Origin: an uncultured Bacteroidales bacterium
GTDB taxonomy: Bacteria; Bacteroidota; Bacteroidia; Bacteroidales; UBA932
Assembly (NCBI GenBank): GCA_944322925.1
Contig: CALUQM010000013.1
Coordinates: 1 to 47,582 of the forward strand
Length of the DNA: 47,582 bases
Direction: 5' to 3'
Shown: in pieces, positions 1-8,747 of the stretch
How the letters are laid out: the number at the start of each line of letters is the position of its first letter
Numbering within the stretch: the stretch's first letter is position 1
Made by a program: the position numbers and the translations under genes
Notes under the pieces: model-generated
What the model was told of the DNA's origin: nothing
Databases searched by the model: none
What the model saw: only the letters and a program-made list of their open reading frames with translations

Positions 1-827
1 CTCTGGATGAGGCGGACGACTCCGGACTCTTTCAGCCCCATCTCTTCAATGAACATCTGCCGTTCGTCATAGCTTTCCAGTTCGGCGATGTCGGACTCGA
101 TTTTGGCTGCGATTACGAGGATTTCCGCATTTTCGTCCTTTACGGCTTCGCGCACCCTGTCTACATATCCGTTCCCGGTGGCGGCTGAGGCTTCATCCAC
201 GTTGCAGACGTACATTATCGGCTTGTTTGTCAGAAGATACAGTTCTCTGGCGAGCTGCTGGTCTTCCGGATTGTCGAAGACGACGGTTCTGCAGCTTTTC
301 CCGGCAAGGAGGGTTTCCCTGTATCTGTTCAGGATTTCGCACAGTTTTTTTGCATTCTTGTCTCCGCCGGCCTGAGCCTGTTTCTGGACCTTGGCAAGTC
401 GGTTTTCCACGGTCTCGAGATCTTTCAGCTGGAGTTCGAGGTCTATGACTTCCTTGTCCCTGACAGGGTCTACTGTGCCGTCTACATGGACTATGTTGGG
501 GTCATCGAAACATCTGAGGACATGAAGAATGGCGTCGGTCTCCCTTATATTGGCGAGGAACTGGTTGCCGAGGCCTTCGCCTTTGCTCGCACCCTTGACC
601 AGTCCGGCGATATCCACGATTTCTACCGTAGCCGGTACGACTCTCTTAGGCTTGCATATTTTTTCGAGTTCTTCGAGTCTCTTGTCCGGAACTATGGTGG
701 AACCGATGTTAGGCTCTATTGTACAGAAAGGAAAATTGGCGCTCTGGGCTTTCCCGGAGCTTATGCAGTTGAATAAGGTTGATTTGCCGACATTAGGAAG
801 GCCTACAATCCCGCATTTCAGTGACAT
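1..827 (-). CDS. ychF: Redox/ribosome-associated ATPase YchF (Obg family), C-terminus beyond window
   Basis: The reverse strand reads 275 codons from ATG 827 without a stop and runs off the window edge. The N-terminus carries the P-loop GLPNVGKS at residues 9-16, and further motifs of the YchF/Obg translation-factor GTPase family follow, including a D-I-A-G-L switch II with KGASKGEGLGNQFL downstream. YchF proteins normally have about 365 residues, so the C-terminal TGS domain is missing only because of the window edge. In the family, YchF binds ATP better than GTP and associates with ribosomes. The visible residues do not settle nucleotide preference. The start is supported by the M-x-L-K-C-G-I-V-G N-terminus typical of the family and by a TAACTTTG promoter box 25 bases upstream. 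It is divergently transcribed from the EEP-fold gene. Confidence 0.95.
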   Translation of the reverse strand, partial: MSLKCGIVGLPNVGKSTLFNCISSGKAQSANFPFCTIEPNIGSTIVPDKRLEELEKICKPKRVVPATVEIVDIAGLVKGASKGEGLGNQFLANIRETDAILHVLRCFDDPNIVHVDGTVDPVRDKEVIDLELQLKDLETVENRLAKVQKQAQAGGDKNAKKLCEILNRYRETLLAGKSCRTVVFDNPEDQQLARELYLLTNKPIMYVCNVDEASAATGNGYVDRVREAVKDENAEILVIAAKIESDIAELESYDERQMFIEEMGLKESGVVRLIQ

Positions 828-852
828 GACAGAAAAATTTTAAATGAGGCGG

Positions 853-860
853 CAAAGTTA
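853..860 (-). promoter_or_regulatory. Bacteroidota -7 box for ychF
   Basis: The reverse strand reads TAACTTTG, a perfect TAnnTTTG match, 25 bases before the ychF start. No convincing -33 TTG is seen at the usual spacing. Confidence 0.6.
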
Positions 861-913
861 CTGATTTTTGCGGAGTTTTTCTGATCCGATAAGTATTTTC
901 TGATTTTTAATTC

Positions 914-921
914 CATTTTTG
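914..921 (+). promoter_or_regulatory. Near-consensus -7 box for the EEP-fold gene
   Basis: CATTTTTG differs from TAnnTTTG at one base and lies 33 bases before ATG 955. It overlaps the alternative TTG start at 919, which argues that translation begins at 955 instead. Confidence 0.35.
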
Positions 922-954
922 CTCCTGCCTCCCGATATTTCCTTATCTGATTTT

Positions 955-1968
955 ATGAAAAGGATTCTCGTACTTGCACTTTCCGCCGTATTCAGCCTGC
1001 CTTTGCCGGCCTGGCCCGATTCGCTTGCCGTCATGTTCTGGAATCTTGAAAATTTCTATGACTGCACGGACAGCGGCATGTCAGGTTCGGACAGGGAGTT
1101 CAGTCCGGACGGGGAAAGGCGATGGACAAAATCCAGATACTGGAGGAAATGCCACGGGGTAGCCAAGACCGTGCTGTGGATTGCCGACAGGTACGGTGCG
1201 GCGCCGGGGGTCATCGGGGTGGCGGAAGTGGAGAACCGCTCGGTGATGCAGTCTGTCATCATGGGTACTGTCCTGCGAAAATACGGATATGTCCAGATAC
1301 ATGAGGATTCTCCGGACCGCAGGGGTATCGATGTGGCTCTTCTCTACCGTTCGGACCTGTTTTCGGAGGTATGCCACAAGGCGGTCGGGGTAAACCGCGA
1401 CCTTGACGGGAATACGCTGCAGACGAGGGATATCCTTTATGTCTGTCTTGAATGCCGGTCAGGAGGGGAAAGGCTGCATTTCCTTGTCAACCACCATCCT
1501 TCTAAATACGGAGGCGAAAAGGAATCCCGTCCGGCGAGATTCGCCGCCATGCGTGAAATGGTGTCGCTGTGCGATTCCCTGATCCTGCGCGGAGAAAGGA
1601 ACATAATCTGTATGGGGGATTTCAACGACACGCCGGATGCCGTGGCATTTTCCCTTGCGGACGGAATTCTGGTGAATGCGGCCTCTCCTCTTGCCTCCTG
1701 CGGCAGGGGGACGATAAGGTACGGGGGCAAATGGGAGATGATAGACATGTTCCTTACAGACCGTGACCTTGCCGTGGACGTGTACATGGAAATATGTTTT
1801 CCTGAATTCCTTGCGGCCGAAGATAAGGCGCATTCCGGCCTCAAACCGCTCAGGACATACACGGGGCCGCGGTACTCCGGAGGCATAAGCGACCATCTTC
1901 CGGTCATTCTCCTGGGAAAAACGCTTGGTTTCTCGGCGGAATTTCCTAAATTTGAGGATTGCGATTAA
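955..1968 (+). CDS. Secreted endonuclease/exonuclease/phosphatase-family protein
   Basis: This 337-residue protein belongs to the EEP (DNase I-like) fold. The metal and catalytic motifs appear in order: the WNLENFYD strand near the mature N-terminus, the AEVEN glutamate motif, HHPSKYGG with the first catalytic histidine region, GDFNDTP, and the C-terminal SDHLPV motif. The reading frame could open at TTG 919, but ATG 955 gives a clean signal peptide (MKRILVLALSAVFSLPLPAWP), so export to the periplasm or cell surface is likely. Family members hydrolyse phosphodiesters or phosphomonoesters in nucleic acids, lipids or inositides. The substrate cannot be read from sequence. It stands alone between ychF (divergent) and galK, whose probable promoter lies in its last codons. 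Confidence 0.85.
   Translation: MKRILVLALSAVFSLPLPAWPDSLAVMFWNLENFYDCTDSGMSGSDREFSPDGERRWTKSRYWRKCHGVAKTVLWIADRYGAAPGVIGVAEVENRSVMQSVIMGTVLRKYGYVQIHEDSPDRRGIDVALLYRSDLFSEVCHKAVGVNRDLDGNTLQTRDILYVCLECRSGGERLHFLVNHHPSKYGGEKESRPARFAAMREMVSLCDSLILRGERNIICMGDFNDTPDAVAFSLADGILVNAASPLASCGRGTIRYGGKWEMIDMFLTDRDLAVDVYMEICFPEFLAAEDKAHSGLKPLRTYTGPRYSGGISDHLPVILLGKTLGFSAEFPKFEDCD
1925..1954 (+). promoter_or_regulatory. Probable galK promoter inside the 3' end of the EEP gene
   Basis: TTG at 1925-1927, a 19-base spacer and TAAATTTG at 1947-1954 match the Bacteroidota -33/-7 arrangement. The box lies 41 bases before the galK ATG and 14 bases before the end of the upstream stop codon. This would let galK be expressed independently of the EEP gene. 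Confidence 0.55.
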
Positions 1969-1995
1969 ATTTTTGAACTTAATATAATTAATATC

Positions 1996-3141
1996 ATGAA
2001 AGCTAAAGTTGCAGAAAAATTCAGGACACTTTTCGGTGAGGAGGGAGACTTTTTCACATCGGCAGGAAGGATCAATCTTATCGGCGAACATACCGACTAC
2101 AATGGCGGTTTCGTTTTCCCCGGAGCCGTCGACAAGGGTATTCTTGCGGAAATAAAGCTCAACGGGACGGAAAAAGTATGCGTTTTCGCCCTTGATCTCG
2201 ACGAGTATGTGGAATTCGGGCTCAATGAAGAGGATGCTCCTTCCCAGAGCTGGGCGAGATATGTATTCGGCGTATGCCGGGAAGTCATCAAGAGAGGCGG
2301 CAAGATTTCAGGATTCAATGCCGTATTCGCAGGTGATGTCCCTCTCGGTGCCGGCATGTCTTCTTCCGCCGCTCTTGAAAGCACTTTTGCCTTTGCATTG
2401 AATTACCTGTTCAACCTCGGCATCGACAAATTCGAGCTTGCCCGCATCGGACAGTCTACGGAGCACAATTACTGCGGTGTCAAGTGCGGTATCATGGACC
2501 AGTTCGCTTCGATATTCGGAAAGGCCGGAAGCCTGATGAGACTCGACTGCAAGACGATGGAATACAAATATTATCCTTTCCATCCGGAGGGATACAGACT
2601 TGTGCTCGTGGATTCGGTCGTGAAGCATGAACTTGCTTCCTCCGCCTACAACAAGAGGCGCGAATCCTGTGAAAGGGCTGCCGCTGCCATAAGGGCGAAT
2701 CATCCTGAAGTAGAGTTCCTGAGGGATGCGAAACTGGAGTGGCTCGAAGAAGTCAAGGACAGGATTTCACAGGAAGACTACATGCGTGCGGAATATGTCA
2801 TAGACGAGGTGGAAAGAGTGCTCGATGTCTGCGATGCTCTCGAAAGGGACGACTACGAGACTGTCGGACAGAAAATGTATGAGACCCATTACGGCATGAG
2901 CAGACTGTATGAGGTCAGCTGCGAAGAGCTCGACTTCCTGAACGATATCGCCAGGGAATGCGGAGTCACCGGATCCCGTGTCATGGGAGGCGGTTTCGGC
3001 GGCTGCACCATCAACCTTGTCAAGAACGAACTTTATGATTCGTTCATCGCCAGGGCCAAGTCGGCCTACAAGGAAAAATTCGGCCGCGAGCCGAAAGTCT
3101 ATGATGTAGTCATCAGCGACGGTGCGCGTAAGCTGGAGTAA
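1996..3141 (+). CDS. galK: Galactokinase
   Basis: This 381-residue GHMP-family kinase phosphorylates alpha-D-galactose at C1 with ATP, the entry step of the Leloir pathway in the cytoplasm. The galactokinase signature GRINLIGEHTDYNGG lies at about residues 26-40. The ATP-binding loop PLGAGMSSSAALE follows near residue 116, and the C-terminal GHMP motif VMGGGFGGCTINLV lies near residue 334. Length is normal for bacterial GalK. The ATG start gives the expected short N-terminus. galM lies about 6.6 kb downstream in a different transcription unit, and no galT or galE is seen. Its stop codon abuts the stop of the convergent CpXC gene with no base between them. Confidence 0.97.
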   Translation: MKAKVAEKFRTLFGEEGDFFTSAGRINLIGEHTDYNGGFVFPGAVDKGILAEIKLNGTEKVCVFALDLDEYVEFGLNEEDAPSQSWARYVFGVCREVIKRGGKISGFNAVFAGDVPLGAGMSSSAALESTFAFALNYLFNLGIDKFELARIGQSTEHNYCGVKCGIMDQFASIFGKAGSLMRLDCKTMEYKYYPFHPEGYRLVLVDSVVKHELASSAYNKRRESCERAAAAIRANHPEVEFLRDAKLEWLEEVKDRISQEDYMRAEYVIDEVERVLDVCDALERDDYETVGQKMYETHYGMSRLYEVSCEELDFLNDIARECGVTGSRVMGGGFGGCTINLVKNELYDSFIARAKSAYKEKFGREPKVYDVVISDGARKLE

Positions 3142-3786
3142 TTATTTCATAATAGACAGGAGCCACTCCTGATCTATTTTCATAAATGACTCGTCCGGTA
3201 TGATGTCGGGATTCCTGCCGATAATGCCGGACGAGTCTTCGTATACGTTGAATCCGACATTGATGCTCATCATCCGGTTGTCTGTCGGATAGATGAAGAC
3301 GAGGGTCTTCATCCCGTCCTTTTCTTCCGTTCTGTGGAAATGGAATACGCTTCCGGCAATCCCTGGCATTTTGGCCGACATTTCCATTTTCGTGACATAC
3401 TTGCACATTTCTACGGCAAGGTCATCGAGCCCTTCATCGAAAATCAGGACTTTCTCCATCAGTTCGCCTACGTCCCGTACCCGTCTGAGCCTGTATCCGC
3501 CCATTGCTTTCGTGTGGTTTGCAATGGCCTGCATCTGGGTTTCGGACAAGTCTCCTGACGGCATGAGCCAGATCATCGTTTTCCGGTCAGGATCGTGGTA
3601 CAGGGTCTCGTACCTGGCCAGATTGGACTGGTGGCAGTGCGGGCATTCCCAGATGAAAAGGGATCCGTCCCTGATTTTTCCTTTCAGTTCAGGGTTTTCA
3701 GCCGTATTTATGCTTTTATAGACGGTTATTTTTGTTTTTTCCCCGCATTTGCTGCAAGGGGCAAGAGCTTCTGCGATGATCGACAT
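3142..3786 (-). CDS. CpXC-domain zinc-ribbon protein
   Basis: This is a 214-residue cytoplasmic protein without a signal peptide. Two CxxC pairs are visible, CSKC at residues 11-14 and CPHC at 48-51. This spacing and the surrounding sequence fit the CpXC domain, a probable zinc ribbon of unknown function found mostly in Bacteroidota. The remainder looks globular, alternating strands and helices, with no recognisable catalytic motif. It follows the 1038-residue envelope protein after 10 bases and is probably co-transcribed with it from the box at 6948. The family assignment is fairly safe, but no biochemical role is known to me. It is convergent with galK and the two stop codons touch. Confidence 0.75.
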   Translation of the reverse strand: MSIIAEALAPCSKCGEKTKITVYKSINTAENPELKGKIRDGSLFIWECPHCHQSNLARYETLYHDPDRKTMIWLMPSGDLSETQMQAIANHTKAMGGYRLRRVRDVGELMEKVLIFDEGLDDLAVEMCKYVTKMEMSAKMPGIAGSVFHFHRTEEKDGMKTLVFIYPTDNRMMSINVGFNVYEDSSGIIGRNPDIIPDESFMKIDQEWLLSIMK

Positions 3787-3796
3787 ATTATGACAA

Positions 3797-6700
3797 TTAG
3801 AAATCTACACTGAATACCGGACCGGCATAATGTCTTCCGAGTCCCTGGAAACTGCCGAATGACGGACCGCCGTTGTATGAATAGGTCACTCCTACGGATG
3901 CCGGGAAGGACATGCCGAAGAAACTTCCGAATTCTACTTCGAGAGTGGCCCCGACAGAGTAGAATTGTTCTTTCCCTATGAAAGACCAGTCGAAGTGCGG
4001 CGTGATGATGCCCCTGCTTACATAAAACAGGTTCAGGATGCTGAAGTCTCCGAGAGGGAACGGCATGGCATAATCTGCAGACAGTCTCAGCCCGCAGCTT
4101 TGCATGCTGGCCCATGAACTGAGATCTTCTTCGTGGGACAGACCCCTCGGAAGGGTATTGACCCCGGAAGCCATCAGTGCCTGTCCTCCGATTCTTTTGT
4201 TGAATGTGGCGGAAAGCATGATGCCCTGATTGCCGTAGATGCCGGGCAGGTAGCCGTATGTATGAAGGTACACCGAAGGGGTCACCATGTTTTTCATTCC
4301 CGGATGGACGGACCCTCCCGCCTCTATGCCGATTCCGAGTTCCGGATATACGTCTGCATGGGCGGCCGGAAGCATGGTATAATATCTTAATGTGGCGGTA
4401 AGCGACTGGTATATGGCGCTGCGGCCTTGGGTGATTCCCGTAATCTGTTCATCGACCGTGCCGGTCATCGGGTCCGGCACCGCGCGTATCATGTATTTCC
4501 ACGAATTGATCCTGTCATTGCTGACTGAGTACGAAATGCGCGGTATCAGTCCGCGGGACCACCCTCCCGACGAGAAATTGAACGGGATGTACATCGAGAA
4601 TTTGCCTGATACCAGGGGCCCGTTATTGTATTCGTATCCGTATTTTTCCATGAACGGTATCCCGGTCATGTCGCTGTAGACAGCCCCTGCCAATGTTCTC
4701 GAGGCTCTGTCGTTGAAGTCTACCTGGGCTTCCAGCACGGGATAAAGACCGGAATACGTCAGCTTGACATGTCCCGAATGTCTCCACCTGTCTCCGAAAA
4801 CAGGGTCTTCATGAGCCGAATATCCCGCGAATCCGGTAAATGTGCCGAGTCTGTTCTGGAAAATGGCGGAGGCTCCGAGTGACAGATAGCTGTAATACTC
4901 TTCATAGCTGCTGTCGCTGATATTGTCGAAATCGAAATATACCGGGGCCCATGAGTGAAGGTTGAACAGGTGCGGGAATTTTCTGTATTTTTCCGGAGAT
5001 GAGACTGCGACGGTTTCCGGATTGACCTCAGCCACGCCGTTTTCCGCCGCAAGCCGCTTTTCCTGTCCGGACAGGGAGTCGGCGATTTTCCATGCGTACC
5101 TTTCATGAAAATCTACCTCCCTGTGCAGGAGGGAGTCCGCATCGATTCTGACCAGCGGTGCTCCTGTGATGTCTGCTGCAGAGCATATCAGGTCCCTGCC
5201 GTCTTCGCTGAATGTGAAATCCACGCCTCCGTATTTCAGGGATGTTTCCTGGAATATCCTGCCTGAGTGCGGGTCCATGCGGTACATTTCATTCGTGCCG
5301 GTTCTGTCGGAGGTGAACATCAGCCACGGGCCGTCCATGCCGAAATTGAATATCATTACCGGCGAGGGCGCAAGGGTTTCCTTCCAGACATATTCCATGT
5401 CGTCGTGGTGATAGACCGTCTCTTCGTGGTGATGCAGGTCGGAGTCTCCGTCATGCCTGTTCAGGTGGCTGATTTCGAGGTGGTATATCCCGTATCCGCG
5501 GTCGGAGATGGCCGTGGCGTAGACAGTGTCGTTGTGCCATGCGGTTTCTACCAGCTGGAGGCTGTCCGGAACGGCGAATGATATCTCCCTGGCCCCGGTA
5601 AGGCCGTTCAGGATACTCAGCCGTGATTTTCCGTCATTAGTATATTCGGTGACGGCGATATGTCCGTCCGCAGGCGACGGATTTGGGTTGAACATCCGGC
5701 CGTCCCTTGCAAGGGTTCCCTTTTTCCCCGTTCCGAAATCGAGATACCGGATGGCTGAATCGTATTTCAGGGACCATCTTATGTCCGGCAGAGTCTCGCT
5801 CCAGAACAGTCTGTTCAGCGCTGGAGACCAGTACAGCATTCCTACATCGTTTCCGAAAGCCGATATTGTTTTTTCTTTGCCGGAGGAGTCTATCCTGACC
5901 AGTCTTCTGCCTTTGTTGAAGCTTTCCTTCAGGGTGTACAGGGTATCTCCGATGACGAGATTGTCGGAATATTCGGTGAATACGTGAGGTTTCCCGGATA
6001 TTTTAGTGTATGGAAGGAAAGGCCCGCGGTTCTGCATGTCTTCGGTCCAGATGTCATGGTAGAGGGCTATCGATTCTTTGACCAGGAGCTTGAATCTTTT
6101 TCCGGTCAGCTTTCTGCTGACGGTGTTTTTGGCGAATATGTCGTACGGTCTTCTGGCATAATGCGTCAGCAGCTGTCCCGTGAAGTCCGGAACATCGTAC
6201 ATATACCGTATCCCGCTCAGAACCATGTATCCGTAAGCGTAATGGTCTGGGGTGTAGCGCCAGTATGAACCGTACTTCCATCTTGTCGGATTCCTGAAGT
6301 CACCGTTGTCGAATGCAATGCGGTAGTAGTTCATGAAATCGCTTACACGTCCGCGGCCTGAATGCGACAGAGCCGTTTCCGCCACTACCGCGTCACCTTC
6401 CAGAAGCCACTGGTTCGGATAGACTCCGGACACGGCTCCAGCGAACATTTCCCCGAAAACATATCTGAACGGACGGAAACAGTAGCTGAGGCCGAACTGC
6501 ATCTGGGCCACGTGCCGCAATTCATGTATGCCGAGCATGGTTTTCCAGGGCAGCGGTTCCGGATTGTAGGCCGGGGGCGAAGTCAGCAGGTCCATCCTTT
6601 TCGGAGCCCATGCGACGGAGCCGTTGGACATTGCGCTGTAGGGATGCAGGACTACCGGCATCCTGGCGCTGATTTTTTCACCGGGGATGAAGCCTGCGCT

Positions 6701-6913
6701 GTGCGATACCGGCAGCCTGTACTTTTCGAGTTCGACGGCGTAGTTCCTTGCTGTCGAGTCGAGGCCTTTCGGGTATATTATCCTGAAATGAGGACTTTCT
6801 ATCCATGACCATTTTGCAGATGCCGGATCGTCTCCCATCTGATAGAACTGGGCCGACAGGGGGAGGCAGGCGGCAAAGCCGGCAAGAATCGTTATCAGGG
6901 TTTTGAAATACAT
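3797..6913 (-). CDS. Envelope protein: HExxH metalloprotease-like domain, beta-propeller, outer-membrane barrel
   Basis: This 1038-residue protein has a signal peptide (residues 1-21, ending in LSAQ). A domain resembling the peptidase-MA clan follows at about 30-290, with HELRH at 130-134 and a downstream WLLEGDAV in which Glu172 could be the third zinc ligand. Residues about 310-600 contain TolB-like propeller repeats such as FTSDRTGTNEMYRMD. Within them a His/Asp-rich loop at 483-505 has at least seven histidines. Residues about 650-1038 are rich in alternating aromatic/polar strands and end in phenylalanine, as outer-membrane barrels do. I infer an outer-membrane protein with a periplasmic or surface metallopeptidase-like head. 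Substrate and activity are unknown. It is first in a two-gene operon with the CpXC protein. Confidence 0.7.
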   Translation of the reverse strand: MYFKTLITILAGFAACLPLSAQFYQMGDDPASAKWSWIESPHFRIIYPKGLDSTARNYAVELEKYRLPVSHSAGFIPGEKISARMPVVLHPYSAMSNGSVAWAPKRMDLLTSPPAYNPEPLPWKTMLGIHELRHVAQMQFGLSYCFRPFRYVFGEMFAGAVSGVYPNQWLLEGDAVVAETALSHSGRGRVSDFMNYYRIAFDNGDFRNPTRWKYGSYWRYTPDHYAYGYMVLSGIRYMYDVPDFTGQLLTHYARRPYDIFAKNTVSRKLTGKRFKLLVKESIALYHDIWTEDMQNRGPFLPYTKISGKPHVFTEYSDNLVIGDTLYTLKESFNKGRRLVRIDSSGKEKTISAFGNDVGMLYWSPALNRLFWSETLPDIRWSLKYDSAIRYLDFGTGKKGTLARDGRMFNPNPSPADGHIAVTEYTNDGKSRLSILNGLTGAREISFAVPDSLQLVETAWHNDTVYATAISDRGYGIYHLEISHLNRHDGDSDLHHHEETVYHHDDMEYVWKETLAPSPVMIFNFGMDGPWLMFTSDRTGTNEMYRMDPHSGRIFQETSLKYGGVDFTFSEDGRDLICSAADITGAPLVRIDADSLLHREVDFHERYAWKIADSLSGQEKRLAAENGVAEVNPETVAVSSPEKYRKFPHLFNLHSWAPVYFDFDNISDSSYEEYYSYLSLGASAIFQNRLGTFTGFAGYSAHEDPVFGDRWRHSGHVKLTYSGLYPVLEAQVDFNDRASRTLAGAVYSDMTGIPFMEKYGYEYNNGPLVSGKFSMYIPFNFSSGGWSRGLIPRISYSVSNDRINSWKYMIRAVPDPMTGTVDEQITGITQGRSAIYQSLTATLRYYTMLPAAHADVYPELGIGIEAGGSVHPGMKNMVTPSVYLHTYGYLPGIYGNQGIMLSATFNKRIGGQALMASGVNTLPRGLSHEEDLSSWASMQSCGLRLSADYAMPFPLGDFSILNLFYVSRGIITPHFDWSFIGKEQFYSVGATLEVEFGSFFGMSFPASVGVTYSYNGGPSFGSFQGLGRHYAGPVFSVDF

Positions 6914-6947
6914 GTCCCGATGCTTGAAATCTATAATTTGTAACAGG

Positions 6948-6955
6948 CAAATCTA
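6948..6955 (-). promoter_or_regulatory. -7 box for the metalloprotease-propeller-barrel gene
   Basis: The reverse strand reads TAGATTTG, a perfect TAnnTTTG, 34 bases before the ATG at 6913. It is back to back with the Na/Pi symporter promoter. Confidence 0.55.
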
Positions 6956-6966
6956 ATATTTTTTTC

Positions 6967-6974
6967 TATTTTTG
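6967..6974 (+). promoter_or_regulatory. -7 box for the Na/phosphate symporter operon
   Basis: TATTTTTG is a perfect TAnnTTTG match 30 bases before the ATG at 7005. The two divergent -7 boxes in this gap are 11 bases apart, so RNA polymerase could hardly occupy both at once. Confidence 0.6.
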
Positions 6975-7004
6975 CGGGAAATTCCAACCAAAATACTCTG
7001 ATTT

Positions 7005-8747
7005 ATGCAGATTGTCCTACAAATCCTTACTCTCCTCGGTGCCTTGGGAATGTTCCTCTACGGAATGACCCTCATGAGCGAGGGGCTCCAGAAAGCTGCA
7101 GGCGACAAATTGAGATCCTTCCTGGCATCGATGACATCCACTCCTTTGAAACAGGTGCTTACGGGACTCGGGATCACGGCAATAATTCAGTCTTCGAGCG
7201 CTACTACCGTAATGGTAGTCAGTTTCGTGAATGCCGGACTGCTGTCTCTCGGCAACGCCATAGGCGTGATAATGGGAGCGAATATCGGTACTACCGTCAC
7301 GGCGTGGCTCATATCGATTCTCGGTTTTACAGTCGATATAGCTTCACTTTCGATTCCTCTCATGGCTCTCGGCTTTGTCCTGTTCATATCCAAGAAGAGC
7401 CGTAACAAGAATCTCGGTGAATTCGTCATAGGTTTTGCCATTCTTTTCCTCGGACTCAATTTCCTGAAGAATTCGGTTCCGGACCTCAACCAGTCTCCGG
7501 AAGTGCTTGCATTCCTTCAGCAGTGGTCGGGCTACGGTTACGGGTCCGTGCTTATTTTTGTCATAATAGGCACCTTGCTGACTATCGTCCTCCAGTCTTC
7601 GAGCGCGACGATGGCCCTGACCCTCGTGATGGTGAATGCCGGCTGGATACCGTTCGACATAGCTACGGCAATGGTTCTGGGAGAAAATATCGGTACTACG
7701 ATTACGGCGAATATTGCCGCAGCCGTCGCCAATGTTTCGGCCAAAAGAGCGGCGAGGGCGCATACGGTCTTCAATGTTTTCGGTGTCATCTGGGTCCTTA
7801 TCCTGTACAGGCCGTTCCTGAAGCTCATAGGCATCATAGTCGAAGCTCTCGGCTATCCGAATCCTGTGACTTCCGACTTTTCCATGGCAGAGCCGGGGAG
7901 TGCTGAATATGTCGCTCTCCAGACATCCGCACTTTACGGAGTATCGATGCTCCATACGCTGTTCAATACCATCAACACATGTATCCTGATATGGTTTGTG
8001 CCGGTAATAGAGAAACTCGTGACCCTGATGGTGAAGAGCCCTGCCGGCGACGAAGAGATTTTCAGGCTCAAGTTCATCCAGGGAGGGCCTCTCAGCACTG
8101 CGGAGCTTTCTCTCGATGAAGCCAAGCAGGAGATCGTACATTTTGCGGAAATATGCCACAAAGGGTTCGGTTATGTCCGTCAGGCCATAAATGAAACGGA
8201 CAAGGACAAGTTCGAGAAACTTGAAGAGAAGCTGGTCAAATACGAGGAGATTACCGACAGGGTCGAGTTTGAGATAGCGTCTTATCTGAATGAGGTTTCC
8301 AAGTCGGAGATAAGCGAGGAATCCGGGGCAAGGATCAAGGCCATGTACAAGATAATCGGAGAAATGGAAAGTCTCGGGGATTCGGGCGAAGCTATTGCCA
8401 GAATGCTTCAGCGGAAGAATATCCACGGCAAGAATTTCGACGAGGCCATGTTGAGGAGACTCAACAGGATGATGGATCTGGTCGATACCGCATACAAGGC
8501 CATGATTGAAAATCTGAAGAAGAAATATTCCGAACTCAACGACATTACCAATGCCACGGATTCCGAAATCCAGATCAACGAGTACAGGAATGCTCTCCGG
8601 GAAGAACACATAGTCAATCTCGAAAGCAACAGCTACAATTACCAGACGGGGGTATTCTACATGGATATAGTCTCCGAACTGGAGAAAATAGGCGATTTCA
8701 TCATCAATATCTCGCAGGCCGAACTGGCTGTGGCTTCGGAAAAATGA
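7005..8747 (+). CDS. Na+/phosphate symporter with C-terminal PhoU-like domain
   Basis: This 580-residue inner-membrane protein carries two Na_Pi_cotrans repeats. Each repeat has a QSSSAT motif (residues 62-67 and 197-202) followed by a G-x-N-I-G-T-T motif (91-97 and 226-232), the inverted-repeat core that binds Na+ and phosphate in the NptA/SLC34 family. About eight hydrophobic segments occupy residues 1-340. Residues about 355-575 are helical and charged and resemble PhoU, which in other systems senses or limits phosphate uptake. The start gives a first helix immediately at the N-terminus. It overlaps the following lipoprotein gene by four bases (ATGA), so the two are translationally coupled. 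No Pst or PhoBR gene is in view. Confidence 0.93.
   Translation: MQIVLQILTLLGALGMFLYGMTLMSEGLQKAAGDKLRSFLASMTSTPLKQVLTGLGITAIIQSSSATTVMVVSFVNAGLLSLGNAIGVIMGANIGTTVTAWLISILGFTVDIASLSIPLMALGFVLFISKKSRNKNLGEFVIGFAILFLGLNFLKNSVPDLNQSPEVLAFLQQWSGYGYGSVLIFVIIGTLLTIVLQSSSATMALTLVMVNAGWIPFDIATAMVLGENIGTTITANIAAAVANVSAKRAARAHTVFNVFGVIWVLILYRPFLKLIGIIVEALGYPNPVTSDFSMAEPGSAEYVALQTSALYGVSMLHTLFNTINTCILIWFVPVIEKLVTLMVKSPAGDEEIFRLKFIQGGPLSTAELSLDEAKQEIVHFAEICHKGFGYVRQAINETDKDKFEKLEEKLVKYEEITDRVEFEIASYLNEVSKSEISEESGARIKAMYKIIGEMESLGDSGEAIARMLQRKNIHGKNFDEAMLRRLNRMMDLVDTAYKAMIENLKKKYSELNDITNATDSEIQINEYRNALREEHIVNLESNSYNYQTGVFYMDIVSELEKIGDFIINISQAELAVASEK

Noticed and set aside
919-954. TTG start adding 12 residues to the EEP-fold protein
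   Set aside because: It overlaps a near-consensus -7 box and would hide the signal peptide.
6937-6974. TTTG placed exactly 26 bases before the -7 box in three promoters (also near 32404 and 43050) as a shared new element
   Set aside because: Three coincidences of a four-base word in AT-rich DNA are weak, and the usual -33 spacing in this phylum is about 17-23 bases.
7188-7608. Near-identical 14-base segments repeated about 400 bases apart
   Set aside because: They encode the two QSSSA motifs of the symporter's internal duplication and need no other explanation.
7344-8609. 421-codon open frame antisense to the phosphate symporter
   Set aside because: The forward frame has complete, family-specific motifs throughout. 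The antisense frame has no recognisable domain and arises from codon bias.
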